DNA of 64,000 nucleotides from Prorocentrum cordatum (Eukaryota; Sar; Dinophyceae; Prorocentrales; Prorocentraceae). The stretch covers positions 103,501-167,500 of the forward strand of contig CAUYUJ010019888.1 in the NCBI GenBank assembly GCA_963575745.1. Reading direction: 5' to 3'. A program made the position numbers and the translations under genes. The notes beneath the pieces were generated by a model. The model had not been told where the DNA came from and did not search any database. It saw nothing but the letters and a program-made list of their open reading frames with translations. Numbering within the stretch: the stretch's first letter is position 1; each line of letters starts with the position of its first letter. Of the stretch, positions 10,370 through 21,719 are shown one piece after another.

Positions 10370-10724
10370 CACCTTGGTCCTTCAACCCTTGCGCGCGTTG
10401 GCGTCTAGCGCGGCCCTCCACGGTCTTTGAACCGCGGTTGGTTCGCGCCCAGTTCCCGGACCGCGGTTGGTTCGCGCCGTCAGTGGCGCACGCCTTGCAC
10501 TTCCGAGTGGATCGGTGCAGCTGGCAAGGGCTGAAGTGAGTTCGATCGTGCATGTCCCCGCAACGAGTGCATTGATAGTCTTTGTGTTGGGGGGCTGACC
10601 GTGACTGTGTTTCCCGTCGACTGGCACACGACTTGCAAGCCCGATTGGACTGCTGAAGTTGTGTTGTGGATAATGATTCTGCAGGCAGGGTCTCGCCACA
10701 ATCGAAGCAAGCGAATACAGACAT
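10370..10724 (-). CDS. Cys-rich Stc1-like double zinc-finger fragment
   Basis: Start chosen at the first Met, just before the first cysteine pair. Two similar units follow: CFDCG with CKSC about 25 residues later, and CTRCG...THFSPCQL...CKAC. The spacing C-x2-C, then FS-x2-QL, then C-x2-C resembles the Stc1-type zinc finger, which in other proteins mediates protein contacts. After the second unit comes an Arg/Lys-rich stretch (NRGSKTVEGRARRQR). The open frame then continues into a TA microsatellite, so the true 3' end or a splice site is unknown. Nothing nearby shows what the protein does; similar fingers are, as I recall, common in dinoflagellate repeat proteins. It could be a retroelement ORF fragment. 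Confidence 0.45.
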
Positions 10725-10956
10725 CGAGGATGTGCCGTATGCGACAGCTTAAAAATGTAAGCCAACGGCTACGGATGCATGTGTGCGAACACGTGTGGAA
10801 AACAATGTTTCCTTAATGACTTGGAAGGGCCCTCGTGAAACCTCCATGGAACGATTATTCTGGGATGCGATAGGGCATAGGGCAGCAAGCATGCAGGCAA
10901 CGTACCGGAGCCTGGAAATGCTAAGGACATCTACCGAATTCCGGGGAAATGTGCCG

Positions 10957-11008
10957 AATCCCGGGTTCGCAGCCGATTTCCCGGGAATTTGGTTGCGAAC
11001 CCGGGATT
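10957..11008. repeat. 15-bp perfect inverted repeat with CCCGGG cores
   Basis: AATCCCGGGTTCGCA (10957-10971) is inverted exactly at 10994-11008. The 22-nt spacer itself contains ATTTCCCGGGAAT, so a nested cruciform is possible. Confidence 0.8.
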
Positions 11009-11099
11009 TCAAGCATTTTGGTGTTTTGCGTGGGATGCCACTGTCTGGCAAACAACGGAGCAGCGCAGCGAAGCCGTTCCGGAGGTGGCGGTCAAGTGG

Positions 11100-11765
11100 G
11101 GCGATTCAGCAGTTTTGAAGCCTCTTGGGGGGCCGTTTTGGCTGCCTTTTGGAGAGCCATTTTGGGGCCTCGTGGGTTCTTTTTGGGAGTCCTCGGGGCC
11201 TTTGGAAGCCTCTTGGGGCCTCTTGGGGCCCTCCTGGGGCCTCCTGGGGCCCACTTGGGGCGGAAAGTTAGATGTTTGAACTTTTGATCGCCCTGTGGGG
11301 GCTCGTTTGAAGCTTTCTCGGGGCCCTCTTGGGCCTTCTTGGGCGCCTCTTGGGCTGTTTCGGGGCGCTCCAGAGCCGTCTTGGGGCCGTGTTGGGGCCG
11401 TTTTGGGGGCCCCCCGGGCCATCTTGGGGCGCTCTTGAGGGCCTCTAGTTCTGTCTTGGAGCGTCGGAAAGCTAAAATGGCGAGAAAGCAGAAAACATCG
11501 AAAAACACATTGGAAAATTGACCATTTCGGCCTCCCGGGGCCGTCTTGGGGGGCTTCTTTGGGGCCGCTTGGGGCGTCTTGGGGGCTCCTGAGGCTGTCT
11601 TGGGGCTATCTTTGGCGTCTTGGAGCGCTTTGTGCCTGTCTTGGAGCGCTCTTGAGGCACTCGGGACCGCTTCAATGGGCGTCCGGAGGGTCCCAAAGTC
11701 CCAGGATCCCAGGAGTCCGGTTTGGGGGGGGGGGGGTGCGGGGTTTTGCGGCCGCCCGGGCTTGT
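11100..11765. repeat. Degenerate TTGGGGCC repeats
   Basis: Irregular 10-35 bp units around CTTGGGGCCGTTTTGG and CTCTTGGGGCCC. The reverse complement of the same vocabulary (GGCCCCAAGAGG) fills 21720-23230. Open frames here are low-complexity. Confidence 0.7.
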
Positions 11766-11781
11766 AAAAATATAGGAAGAG

Positions 11782-11782
<1 letters not shown>

Positions 11783-11829
<47 letters not shown>

Positions 11830-11846
11830 CATATATATATACATAC
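11783..11846. repeat. (AT)n microsatellite
   Basis: About 60 bp of AT dinucleotides with two interruptions, immediately before dispersed repeat D copy 2. Confidence 0.95.
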
Positions 11847-11872
11847 AACAAGAGCTCGACCACAATAGACCG

Positions 11873-12010
11873 TCCACAAGAAACCCAACCCTGAGACCCC
11901 AGGGTGTCCGTTGATGTTTGATGTGGGGACGTCACGCCTTTCATAGCAAAACCATCGAAGCCCAAGAAAAAGAGGGCAACCTGGAGGCAAGCAGGGTGTT
12001 TCTTGGCATG
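11873..12010. repeat. Dispersed repeat D, copy 2
   Basis: Same order of words as copy 1 at 5871-6010, with scattered substitutions and small indels. CAAGAAAC near the left end and GTTTCTTG near the right end form short inverted termini. Confidence 0.7.
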
Positions 12011-14700
12011 GGTTTCCACTGCAGCATCCGCAATCGAAATGAATCGGATCGGCAGAAATTGGGAGCCAGGTCGGAAGAAGTCGAATCGGCGGAAATTGGC
12101 GGGCTAGCAAGGCCTCCACTGAGACACCGAGGCTCAAATCGGAATCCGAGGTCGAATAGAAGGCATCGATCGAAATGAACCGAATCGAGTCGGAGGAGTC
12201 GAACTGAGCCCTGGCACGCGAGGTCTGGGAGCGGCAATGCCTGGGCATTCCGCCCTGGCATGATGGCGCCCTGGCATCGGGAAGCTGGGGCAGGCGCTCT
12301 CTGGCTCGGGGCATCGATGCGGCGTGCTGGAGGGTGCCGCTGTGGGAACTCCCGGTCGTGGACCTGCACCCAGGAGGCACTCATCGGAGCGCATGGGCCC
12401 GAGGACAGCACAGGGGCCCCCCCTTCGCTGTCTTTTGCTCTGGTGCACAGGGGTATCCTCGACAGGCCCGTGGCCACTGGGCCAAGTCTTCGTCGGCGCC
12501 CGCAGCGAATCCAAGAAAGTTGCGCAGCAGCGGGTGGCCTCCCTGTCGCACGATGCGAGGCGCAGGCGCGTGGCTGCGCTTCGACTGCAGGCTCCGTCTC
12601 TGGATCTTCGGCTGCGGCCGCCACCGCGTGCCCGTGCGAAGAGGCGATGCCAGCACAGCGCTCCGCAGCATGGCTCTGCGAGAGGGGGGCCCGCCAGCTT
12701 GGGTACCACACCAGTCGGGTGCACACGTGCATTACGGCTAAACCGAAGCAAGCGCACCTGGTACAATCCACGCTTGCATCGCGAAGAACGCACCCCTTGC
12801 GACTGGGTGTGCGTGCAACCGTCCCCGCTTGCGCCGCTCCCTGCTTCATCTTGGCCCTGGGCCGGGATGAAGCAGGGCGCTGCGTGCGGAGCGGCACCGC
12901 GCAGCCTGGCACTCCACGTCCGACCCTGCAGCGCGGAGGCAGCGAGCAGCGAGCAGCGAGGCGTGGCTCCTCGGGGCTCGTCGGCGGAGCCGAGTGGCTG
13001 CGGCGTCGGCTGCCTCTGCTCCCGCTGCGGCCCGCGCTGCTTACCCCCTGCCCCCTTCCCCCCCGCCCCGCCCAGCCACTGGCCCCGCTCCAGGCCGGAC
13101 GTGTCCCCCTACAGGCGGACTTGTTGCACGACAAATCACAAAACAGAGTCAAAACATATTCAAGCCTGGTGACAAGATATTCGAGACGATCGTCCCCGGA
13201 CTATGCTGTGACTGTGCTTGAAGACTCCTCCCCGCAGAGGGCCATGCCCGACTCAATCCTCTAGGGCCCCCCGAGAGGTTGCATAGGATCGCCTGCACGC
13301 AGGAGTGACCCTGGGCTCTAGAGCGACCTTTGGTGCGCGGCCTCGGGGGCGCCCGTGGGGGCCCAACGCAATCGCGCAAGCCAGCATTGCCGCGCTGCAT
13401 CAACGATCGTCGGGGCGCCACTCGAAATATGTGCCAGCGGGCAACCGCGGAATTCCGCTGATTGAATTCGAGCGCCTCGAATGGCACTTTGAAGGCGCTG
13501 CGAAAGCAGACGGCCTTCTGGAGGCCGGGCGGAATGCAGCGGGCGATCGCACGGTCTCCTGAGAGCGGCGCGAGCACGGCCGTGGACGGCGTCGGGCAGG
13601 TACCCGAAATGGGGGTGGCACGATGTTGCTCCCATCGAATTTAACGGCCACATCCCAGAAATACCGAAAAGTGTCGAAACAGTTCGGAAACACAGAAAAG
13701 TATCGAAAGAGTGTCGAATGAGTATCGCCTCCCAGGGCCCGACAGGTGAAAATCCTTAAGTTTCGATGCTTTCCTGGTGCTCGAAATTCCTCTCTGGTGA
13801 TCCAGGCTAAAGTAGGTTGGAACATCATAGGGCTGGCAGGTTCCAGAGCCATGGCAATACACAGTTGGCGATCGGCTTCGCTCACCTCGCAAGTAGTACG
13901 GGCAAAATGTGTGTTGTGTGCGGCCGGAGGACAAAACATTGCGTGCGCCGTCGTCCTATCGCTTCGGCTGCCCTCCCGAATTCCTGTACCACTCCTGCGG
14001 AAGATGGAGGCTTGGTTATCAAAGGGTAGCAGTTTGCAATTGCTTCGCGACTTTCGCGGCGTCTATTCAGACGATTTCCCGATGGTTCGCGATTTAATTT
14101 TTCAATTCTGCGTTTGTGCTGAGATTTTCTGGTCGTGAGGCGTGCGCCTGATGCCTTCAACCCACGGTCACGATCCGATGTATTCCTGTGCGACATTGCT
14201 GTCGTTGCCAAGTCTGTCGGCCGCTTCGTCGCCGGTTTCTGCGATGAGGTAAGCAATTGGCGGTCAATTGGAGTTGGCTTCTCCATGCGGACCTTCCTCG
14301 CTCGGAGCCCTGACTTATCCGTCGCTTGTGCCGTGGGCTGTTGTTAGTTCTGGGTGACGGTTTCGTGCTGGTGGTGCAGAGCCGTCTTGGGGTGCCTGCG
14401 ACCATTCGTAACATGCGTCGTCGGGTGCATCGTAGTTGTCGTAGAGGCTCAATCAGAGTTCGAGTTGCCACCAGCACAGTGCCTTGCCGGCAGCCACGAG
14501 AGCACGAACATCCTGCCGCTTGCCGTGCTCGGCCTCAGCGAAGGCCAGAGCCGCGGCGCATTCCCTCCCCTTTGGCTCGACCAATTTGGCCTTGCAGTTG
14601 ACCCCAGGCTGCAGCACTCTGTCAGGGCGGCATCAGTGACCGGCCCGCCGCGCGACGAATCGGAAGACGAAGCTAAGGCCGGGACAGAATCGGACCGGGC
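12011..14700. other. No gene recognised (2.7 kb)
   Basis: Contains several overlapping frames of 200-400 aa between 12130 and 13260. They are open on both strands, with Arg/Ser/Pro-rich composition and no motif, so I do not call them. GTGTCGAA/GTATCGAA words repeat at 13660-13735. Confidence 0.45.
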
Positions 14701-14709
14701 CAGATAGGG

Positions 14710-15075
14710 TGTCTCTGAGATCCGGCGGCTCTGGAGGAGCTATCGGGCTCCCCAGCCGTTCCACAGCGATCGGGGACGCTCTGAGAGCATTCAGAACGCG
14801 GCGGAACAGTGGCTCCTGGTCGTTCTGAAATCCGGCGGCTCTGGAGGAGCTATCGGGCTCCCCGGCCGTCCCACAGCGATCGGGGACGCTCGGAGAGCAC
14901 TCCGAACGCGGCGGAAGAGTGGCTCCTGGTCGCAGCACCGCCCGAAATCGTTCTGGAGGAGCTATCGGGCTCCCCGGCCGTCCCACAGCGATCGGGGACG
15001 CTCGGAGAGCACTCCGAACGCGGCGGGACAATGGCTCCTGGTCGTGGCACCGCCCGGAATCGCTCCCTTGGGAGC
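14710..15075. repeat. Tandem repeat, unit about 115-135 bp, three copies
   Basis: Copies share TCTGGAGGAGCTATCGGG, CCGTCCCACAGCGATCGGG, GACGCTCGGAGAGCACTC and GTGGCTCCTGGTCG. The repeat stops at the IR module beginning at 15114. Confidence 0.8.
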
Positions 15076-15113
15076 ACGGTCGGCGGTGGCCAGGTGCCGA
15101 TCCTCCTGACGAC

Positions 15114-15284
15114 CTACCAGGCCACCCCCAACCCAACCCGAAGACCCGAATTTCGGGTTGGGGGGGGGGGGGCTATAGGGCTCCACACGTGTTTTTTTTT
15201 CCAGGTTTCCCGACCCCCCCCCCCCCACACTGGAAATCGAGGGCAAATCTGAGCCTTCGGGTTGGGTTGGGGTGGTTTGGTGGG
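15114..15284. repeat. Inverted-repeat module, copy 1 (short form)
   Basis: The left arm CCACCCCCAACCCAACCCGAAG and right arm CTTCGGGTTGGGTTGGGGTGG are about 22-bp inverted repeats. Between them are G12, T9, CCAGG and C13 runs and the words CACTGGAAATCGAGGG. The same arms and inner words occur at 28844-30407, where the centre also holds a 1.2-kb minisatellite. Confidence 0.7.
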
Positions 15285-15435
15285 CGTCGAGCCTTCGGCG
15301 AAGCGGCGAAGCTCGCCCAGACGGGCTGCCGCGCATGGCAGCCGGCAGCGGCGGGCAGACCCTCGTCCGACACCTGCTGCGCCTCGGCCCCGCCTGCGCC
15401 TCGGGCACCGCCAAGGGGCTCGAGGTAAGCCGGCA

Positions 15436-15709
15436 CAGTCGGGGCGTTGACCCGAGGAACCCTCCTCCTCCTCCCTCCTCCTCCCTCCTCCTCCCTCCTC
15501 CTCCCTCCTGCTCCCTCCTCCTCCTCCTCCTCCTCCTCCTCTTCATCATCCTCCTCCGCCTCCGCCTCCGCCTCCGCCCCTTTTTCCCATAGGTTCAACC
15601 TCGATTGCCCATGGAAAACCTCAGGAAAACCCGAGGCAAACTTCGGAACAATCAAGGAACACCGAGCCCCTCCCCAACGAAAAGGGTTCCTTCTGCAGCG
15701 CCCCGACTG
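15436..15709. mobile_element. TIR element family T, copy 2 (microsatellite-expanded)
   Basis: Begins CAGTCGGGGCGTTGACC and ends CGCCCCGACTG. AGGAACCCT and AAGGGTTCCTT lie just inside, forming inverted termini of about 27 bp. The interior matches the 35438-35609 copy (GCCCCTTTTTCCCAT, AACCTCGATT, GAGCCCCTCCCCAAC). It is longer because a CTC-rich tract sits just inside the left end. Probably a non-autonomous DNA transposon (MITE); superfamily not assigned. Confidence 0.7.
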
Positions 15710-18700
15710 TAGGCCCCGCCTGTACTTGCGGCCTCCGATTCCGACGATCACCCCTCCCAACCACATCGGATGTTTGATGGGCGCCATCTCCAGCCTCGCG
15801 CTGTGCAAAGTGGGTAAGAAGTGACGTCGCTTCGCGCGTGGCCAGTAAGCTCCTGGGCTTTGCTTTTGGCACGTCCTGCGTAGCCCGAGCGGAGTTCCTG
15901 TGTCCGAGTCGCAATCCAAGCGGCGTTTCTTAAACTGGGCGGCCGTGGAGCATCCTGCGCAATGGAAGAACAACAGATGAAAGAAAACAAGCAGAGCCCC
16001 CACGGCAACGTCCGGCCGCCTGCTCCAGGCGGCACTCGGACGAGTTGCCCCCAAGGCCGTCGTCACACCTCGGACCGCCGAGGCAGAGGGAGGGATGCCA
16101 CACGGGAAGTGGATGAGGAGTGGTGCAGGGAGAGAGGGGAGGCGAGCTAGGTGCGCTCGCGCCATATCTGACATCCGAACCCTCCTTTTCCTTCTCCTCC
16201 TCCTCCTCCTAATTCCCCCTTCTTCTTCCTCCTCCTCCTCCTTCTCCTCCTCCTCCTCCTCCTCCTCCTCCTCCTTCTCCTCCCACACCGTCCCATTGCG
16301 CTGTTTCTCTTCAATGTCCGCCGACAGGTGCCATAGCAGACTGGACCCCCCAACATGACCCCATGGTGCCATGAGGAATCGCAAAGGGAGAGCTGCGTCC
16401 AGAGGGGACGGATGAACGCAGGAAGAGGAGGATGAGGAAACAGGGCAACGATGAGGAACAGCACCAGCAGGAGCAGGAGTGGGAGAAGCAGGAAGTGCAG
16501 GATTACTAGGGGAAGGCGGGGGAGAGGAAAGGAGCGAGGGCGACAGCAATGAGGAAGAATTCGGATCCGAAAGGGCGGCCCTCGATGGGGCGAAAGCGTC
16601 GTCCTGAACGATGGCAGCAGAGTGCTGATCCTAAAGTGAGGCCAGCGCTGCAGCGAGAGCACCAAACACCGAGAATTGCTGGATTGGAAAAGCATGTGAT
16701 GGACCAACTTTTGAAATCCTGCGCATACAAGAACAAGACGCGGATGGGGGCTGGCAAGCCACTCCCCGGCCATCGTCGAGGGGAGGGGGGAGAGCCGTAT
16801 TCATATCGAGCAGGTGTAGAACAGGATAAAGGGTTGAGGGGGGAGAGAAGGCATCGAAATGCGAAGTCGTGCGGTATAGCTGACAGGGAAAACCTTGGTA
16901 TGAAGGCGCGACTGGACATAACATCGAAGGCATCGTGGCAACCATCGGGTCAACAACACTAGTAACGATACTATCGAATGCCATGCTCCTTTGTGTGCAA
17001 GCGATCCGTCCGCGAAGAACTGTTCATCTTCTACGTGACCAATACGGATGTGAATCGGCATCGAGCCAGTCCCAACGGTCCACAAAACGCCCAACCGGCA
17101 GGTCGAAAAACTCAGAACGAACTGTGATAGTGAACAGCGCCCTCATCGCAACCATGTTCAAACAGGACGGAGGCATAAACTTTCCACTCATCGCCTGCGT
17201 GGGGTTGCGTTCTTGTCAGACCCTTAAAGTTCCCGTGAAGCAATCCTATTGTCTTCGCGCCACTTCCTCTTTGAATGTCCTGTATTCTGACGGTGCTGCT
17301 CCCAAATAATTCTTCTCGGGATATTCCAACATCCCGATTGCACTATTACGGCCTACCTAGAATGTCTACGACATGCCCGCTGTAGTCTTGCGGTGGCCAA
17401 AATTACGGCTGATCTTTTCTGATCAGATCCGGTAAACCGCTTTTGTGTGGGCGAACAGGAACGTCAACATCGTGCGGCAGCAGCCTTGTGGAAAACGTAT
17501 GGGCGAAATGGATACCTAACATTCGTGCGACAAGATTGTGTGGTGAGGGTCCGTGATAATTGGCGACAACTAAATCAGTAACCTTTCGGCTGTCTCACGA
17601 GGAATCAATCGGCGTCCTGAGGCCCAAGGACATGAATCGAATGCCCGAAACCCGCAGGCCTCCTGAAAAGACCAATCGGATTCTCGGGGATGCTCAGGAC
17701 TCATGAATAAATTATTTTGACACTTTTGGGGACCATTCGACTTCGCGCAAGGAGACACAAGACTCATCTGGAAATCCTGGCGGTTACGGACGGGAGAAAT
17801 CTGCAGAATTCCAGAAGGAGTCCGTTGAATTCCACCAGGGGAATTGGCATCGGAATTGGGCATCCTTGGAAATCCCGCGGGAGCCAACATGAAACGCTTG
17901 TGGAAGTTCTTTCGGGCTCTTCTAAGGCTCCGTCGTTCTCCTCCCGTCCTCGTAATCGAAACAATGAAAATCTTGTTTGGGGACTTTCTGATCATCGGCG
18001 GGCTGGGTCCAGCAAGCGGTCGACGAACGGCGGGGCGCGACGGAAACGACTCACGCACAGAGGCGTGTCTTGACACACACCAAGGTCTCAACATACATTG
18101 CCGTCGGGGCTTCGCTGGGTGGACGCGCTGCTGCGCCCCGCCACTTGCAGCACCGCTTCTGTACTGGTCTGTCTCCGGTGGGACCCCTCCCCACCAAACC
18201 CTCTAGGGAGGCTACAGCTGGCACCACTGTCCATTCCCTGCAGCCGGCGCAGGGCCACTCCTGCTGCATTTGCCGCCTGGGATGCCGCCACCTCCCAGCC
18301 CCGCTGTACGGGGACATCTTCGGTTTGGCTCTGCACTTCCCGTCGCTGTACGTCCTCTTCAAACGCTGCAGCCCTGCCCCAACTCCTGGGTGTGGCCGCG
18401 TCGCCGCTCCGCGCCCGCTGCCAGGGGAGCAGCACCGGCTGGCCGCCCCGGCCGCTCCGCGAAGCGTGCGTGAAGCATTGGTCCCGTCCGCTGTTTGGTT
18501 AGTAATTTCGCTCAGGACATCCGCAAGAATGTGACAACTGGACGCACCACTCACGCAGATCTCGACGTCACGGTCCAAACTCAGATGGGATTCCTTAGTA
18601 TTGTAAACTAACATAAACAACTTCAAAAGCATAATGGCTTTCAATGGTGCTGAGCATCAGCTTTCTAACATTGCAGTTGAACATGCGACAATTTCCTACA

Positions 18701-18778
18701 ATCGAGCCATTTTTGAAACCCATTCATGGAAAAGGCGAGTTCGCCTGAGACATCCTTCCAACATCGAGCCCTGACGTA
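15710..18778. other. No confident gene (3.1 kb)
   Basis: Includes a (TCC)n block at 16185-16285 and a stretch of lower GC at about 16550-18050. Possible retroelement traces within 16800-17310 are listed separately. The remaining frames are short and unsupported. Confidence 0.4.
16850..17310. pseudogene. Possible RNase H / RT C-terminus traces
   Basis: Two weak hints on opposite strands. The minus strand reads IRIGHVEDEQFFADGSLAHKG, where ADGS recalls the first catalytic motif of RNase H. The plus strand reads STHRLRGVAF...SSRHFLFECP with one in-frame stop, recalling the Cys-poor tail of LINE RT/RNase H proteins. Neither can be followed further. Both could be chance; at most this is decayed retroelement DNA. 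Confidence 0.2.
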
Positions 18779-18990
18779 CAACAAACATGATACACACAGA
18801 ACGCACACTTCACACACAACAAACACAAACCACGCGCACACACAACACACACGACACACCGACCACACATACCACGCAGAACGCACATACGGCACAAATA
18901 GCGCACACAACAAACAACACACCTACACACTGACAAAACTCACACCTAACACAGGCACGCACATATTACACACCACACACACACATATCC
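18779..18990. repeat. CA-rich simple repeat
   Basis: Imperfect ACAC/CACACA tract with AAACACAAACCACGC interruptions. Confidence 0.85.
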
Positions 18991-19029
18991 TGCACGTGTT
19001 TGTGTGAGCTTTCGTGCGCACGTGCCACT

Positions 19030-19035
<6 letters not shown>

Positions 19036-19068
<33 letters not shown>

Positions 19069-19125
19069 GTAGATGTATATGTGCAAGTACATGTGTACAT
19101 GTATATATATACACACATATTTATA
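19036..19125. repeat. (AT)n and TATACA microsatellites
   Basis: A 30-bp AT run followed by irregular TGTACATGTATATATATACAC. A similar short TATATGTATA block lies at 19665-19705. Confidence 0.9.
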
Positions 19126-19954
19126 CATAGAGATATTGCTATGAGAAGGAGGAAGAGGGAACGCCATTACAAAACTTCACCCGACCCGGCCTCGAAGGTT
19201 GCGCGAATCAACACAAGTCGCCAAGCAAACCGGACACACCATACAAGCCGGCCTGAGATAAGCAAACACCTGCACTGGACCGCGGCCTGAGGGATGAACG
19301 AGCGTGCCGCGCCAGGAACGGGAGAGGAAAGAGTGGGGAGGAGAGAGCGCCAGCGAGGCAAGGAGGGACAAAGAAAAGGGATGCCTAATGCGGCCGAGCG
19401 GCTGCTGGCACTGGACAAGAGCTGCACAGGCACAGCTGAGCACGCACGGAGGGGGAAACAGCAACAGCTTCACAAGCCGCTCCGGCAGGGCGGGCAGGGC
19501 AGGGCGGAAGCAGAGGCTCGCCACGGCCACACACCTCAGCCACACGGTGGGGCGCAGCGAACCCATTTGCGAAGGAGAGAAGGAAGGAGGAAGAAGCAGA
19601 GGAGAGGGAGGAGGATAGCAGGGAACGAGGTCAAACTCTGGTGTTCCAAGCGGTGGTTATGCATGTATATGTATATATATATATATGTATATATACATAC
19701 ATATGAATGTATACATGAGCATATATGGCGGATTCCGGAAACCCAGACTCCGAAAACGTTTTCATCTCTTGGGGACGCACATTTAAAACTTCCGCTACCT
19801 TCCGCCGCCCTTTCGCCGGCTTCCGCCGGAGGAGGCGGCCTCGTTTTACTTCCGCCGCCTTCTGCCGACCTTCCGCCGACTTCCGCCGCGAAAGAGACGA
19901 CAACTACTTCGGTCCTCGAAAGCAAGGCGCTTTACTGAACGCCCCATATGTGAC
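19126..19954. other. No gene recognised
   Basis: Purine-rich sequence at 19300-19620, then CTTCCGCCG(AC/CC) words repeated at 19790-19895. Open frames here have no motifs. Confidence 0.45.
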
Positions 19955-20267
19955 ATGATCCCAGGTCGAGGGTTCACAGCCCCCCCAGATGGGACGGGTC
20001 CAAGGGTTCCACAGGCCCCCCCCAGATAGAGCAGGGGACGGGGGGCGACGACGCCAACGCCGACGCCGACGCCGACGCAGGCGACGATGACGCCGACGAC
20101 GACGACGACCACGACGCCGACAACGACGCCGACAACGATGCCGACGGACGACGGATGACGCCGACTACGACGCCGACAACGACGACGATACCGACGCCGA
20201 CGACGCCAACGCCGACGCCGACGCCGACGTCGACGGGCGACGACGACGACGACGAAGACGACGACGC

Positions 20268-20307
<40 letters not shown>

Positions 20308-20455
20308 AGCGACGACGACGACGACGAACCACCCCACACCCACAGAGGGGGGGGGCACGGGTGCCCTCCACCACGCCACGCCCACAGAGCCACGCCAACA
20401 AGTGGGGGGGAGGAACCCATGCGCGAGGCCTTCGCGAGGCTCACGGGCGTACCGA
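19955..20455. repeat. Tandem unit G1 with internal (GAC)n
   Basis: Left flank GGTCGAGGGTTCACAGC; then GACGCC/GACGAC repeats (about 20050-20330); then right flank GAACCACCCCACACCCACAG and CACCACGCCACGCCCACA. A second copy follows at 20498-20920, so flanks and trinucleotide core were duplicated together. Confidence 0.75.
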
Positions 20456-20497
20456 CCTAGCGTGGGCGGGGGCTCGATTCCAACCCTGGATCATATG

Positions 20498-20920
20498 ATG
20501 CTGGGTCGAGGGTTCACAGCGCCCCCACCCAGAAGGGATGAGCCCGCGGGTACCACAGCTCCCCCCCTTTCCAGATGGGATGGGGGACGAACGGTGACGC
20601 CGACGCCGGCGACGACGCCGATGCCGACGACGACGCCGACGACGACGCCGACGCCGACGACTACGATGCCGACGCCGACGCCGACGCCGACGACGCCGAC
20701 GCGGACGCCGACGCCGACGGACGACGACGACGACGACGACGCCGACGAACCACCCCACACCCACAGGTGGGGGTGGCACGGGCGCCCTCCACCACGCCAC
20801 GCCCACACGGCCACGACTACATGGGGCGGGGCAGCAATGGGGGGGATGGATCCCATCTGCATTTCGGGGGCAACCCTGGACACCCAGGATCATGCATGTA
20901 TGTGTGGGTGTCGTAGCTCG
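20498..20920. repeat. Tandem unit G2 with internal (GACGCC)n
   Basis: Same flanks as 19955-20455, with a shorter core (about 20595-20750) richer in GACGCC hexamers. Asp/Ala or Arg-rich frames across it are repeat translations. Confidence 0.75.
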
Positions 20921-21719
20921 GGCAGTCCCGACCAAATAGAAACTGCGAATGGCTATTCACAATCCGTCCCGTGTGATTCCCCAGCGCGGCATCCTTACTT
21001 AACTGTTTGGTCGTGGCACGCTGATGGCCACGTAGCGCGTGCGAAGGTGATTCAGGGTGTTTGCTTCGCGACCCGTGCGTGTGGACGACATACATGCGTG
21101 CTGTAATGGCGTTGGAAGGTGTATGGTATGTACGCTCGTTGCGTCGACTCTGCTTGTTATTGGCGCAAATGGCATGTGCATGATATTAACGTGCGTCGTG
21201 CGAACTTTGGTGAAATGTATGTGAGATGGTGCTCTGCCGTACATGTATGCTGCGGGTGTGGGTTGTGCATGCGTGAACATCACATATGCTATTGGTGTCT
21301 CGAACTGGGCCATATTCCCAAAGCGTGTGTGTTGTTCCTGAGGCATGCTAATGGTGACACGCGCAGGTGTCTGCCACTGGCGTATCCTACTAATGCATGT
21401 TATTGGTTCGCAGTCTTGGTGTACAGTGCTGATGTGTGTCATTGTGTATGCTATGGGAGCCTGTTCTGGTACGTGGAATGCATAGATACACGTTGCTGCT
21501 GCGTGTTAGTGGCATGGTGCTGCTCTCGTGCGCGATGGTGTAAAGTATTGACGCTTGGCACTGGTTGCTATTATCGGAGTCTGCTCCTGGTGTAAATCAT
21601 GAATGTGTGTGATTGTTGTGCTCTTGTCGGTGCTTTGGAATCGCAGCTTACGTGAATTCGCCGGCCCAACGGGCCAGAGGCGTGCTAAGGTCTCTGGTAA
21701 CTGGTTAACAGTATCTCTA
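20921..21719. other. No gene recognised; TG-rich
   Basis: Lower GC with many TGTGTG/GCATGT words. A 158-aa plus-strand frame is Cys- and Tyr-rich only because of TGC/TGT/TAT words, so I do not call it. Confidence 0.45.

Noticed and set aside
12130-13264. Overlapping ORFs of 219-403 aa on both strands
   Set aside because: Simultaneously open in several frames, with Arg/Ser/Pro/Ala composition and no conserved motif.
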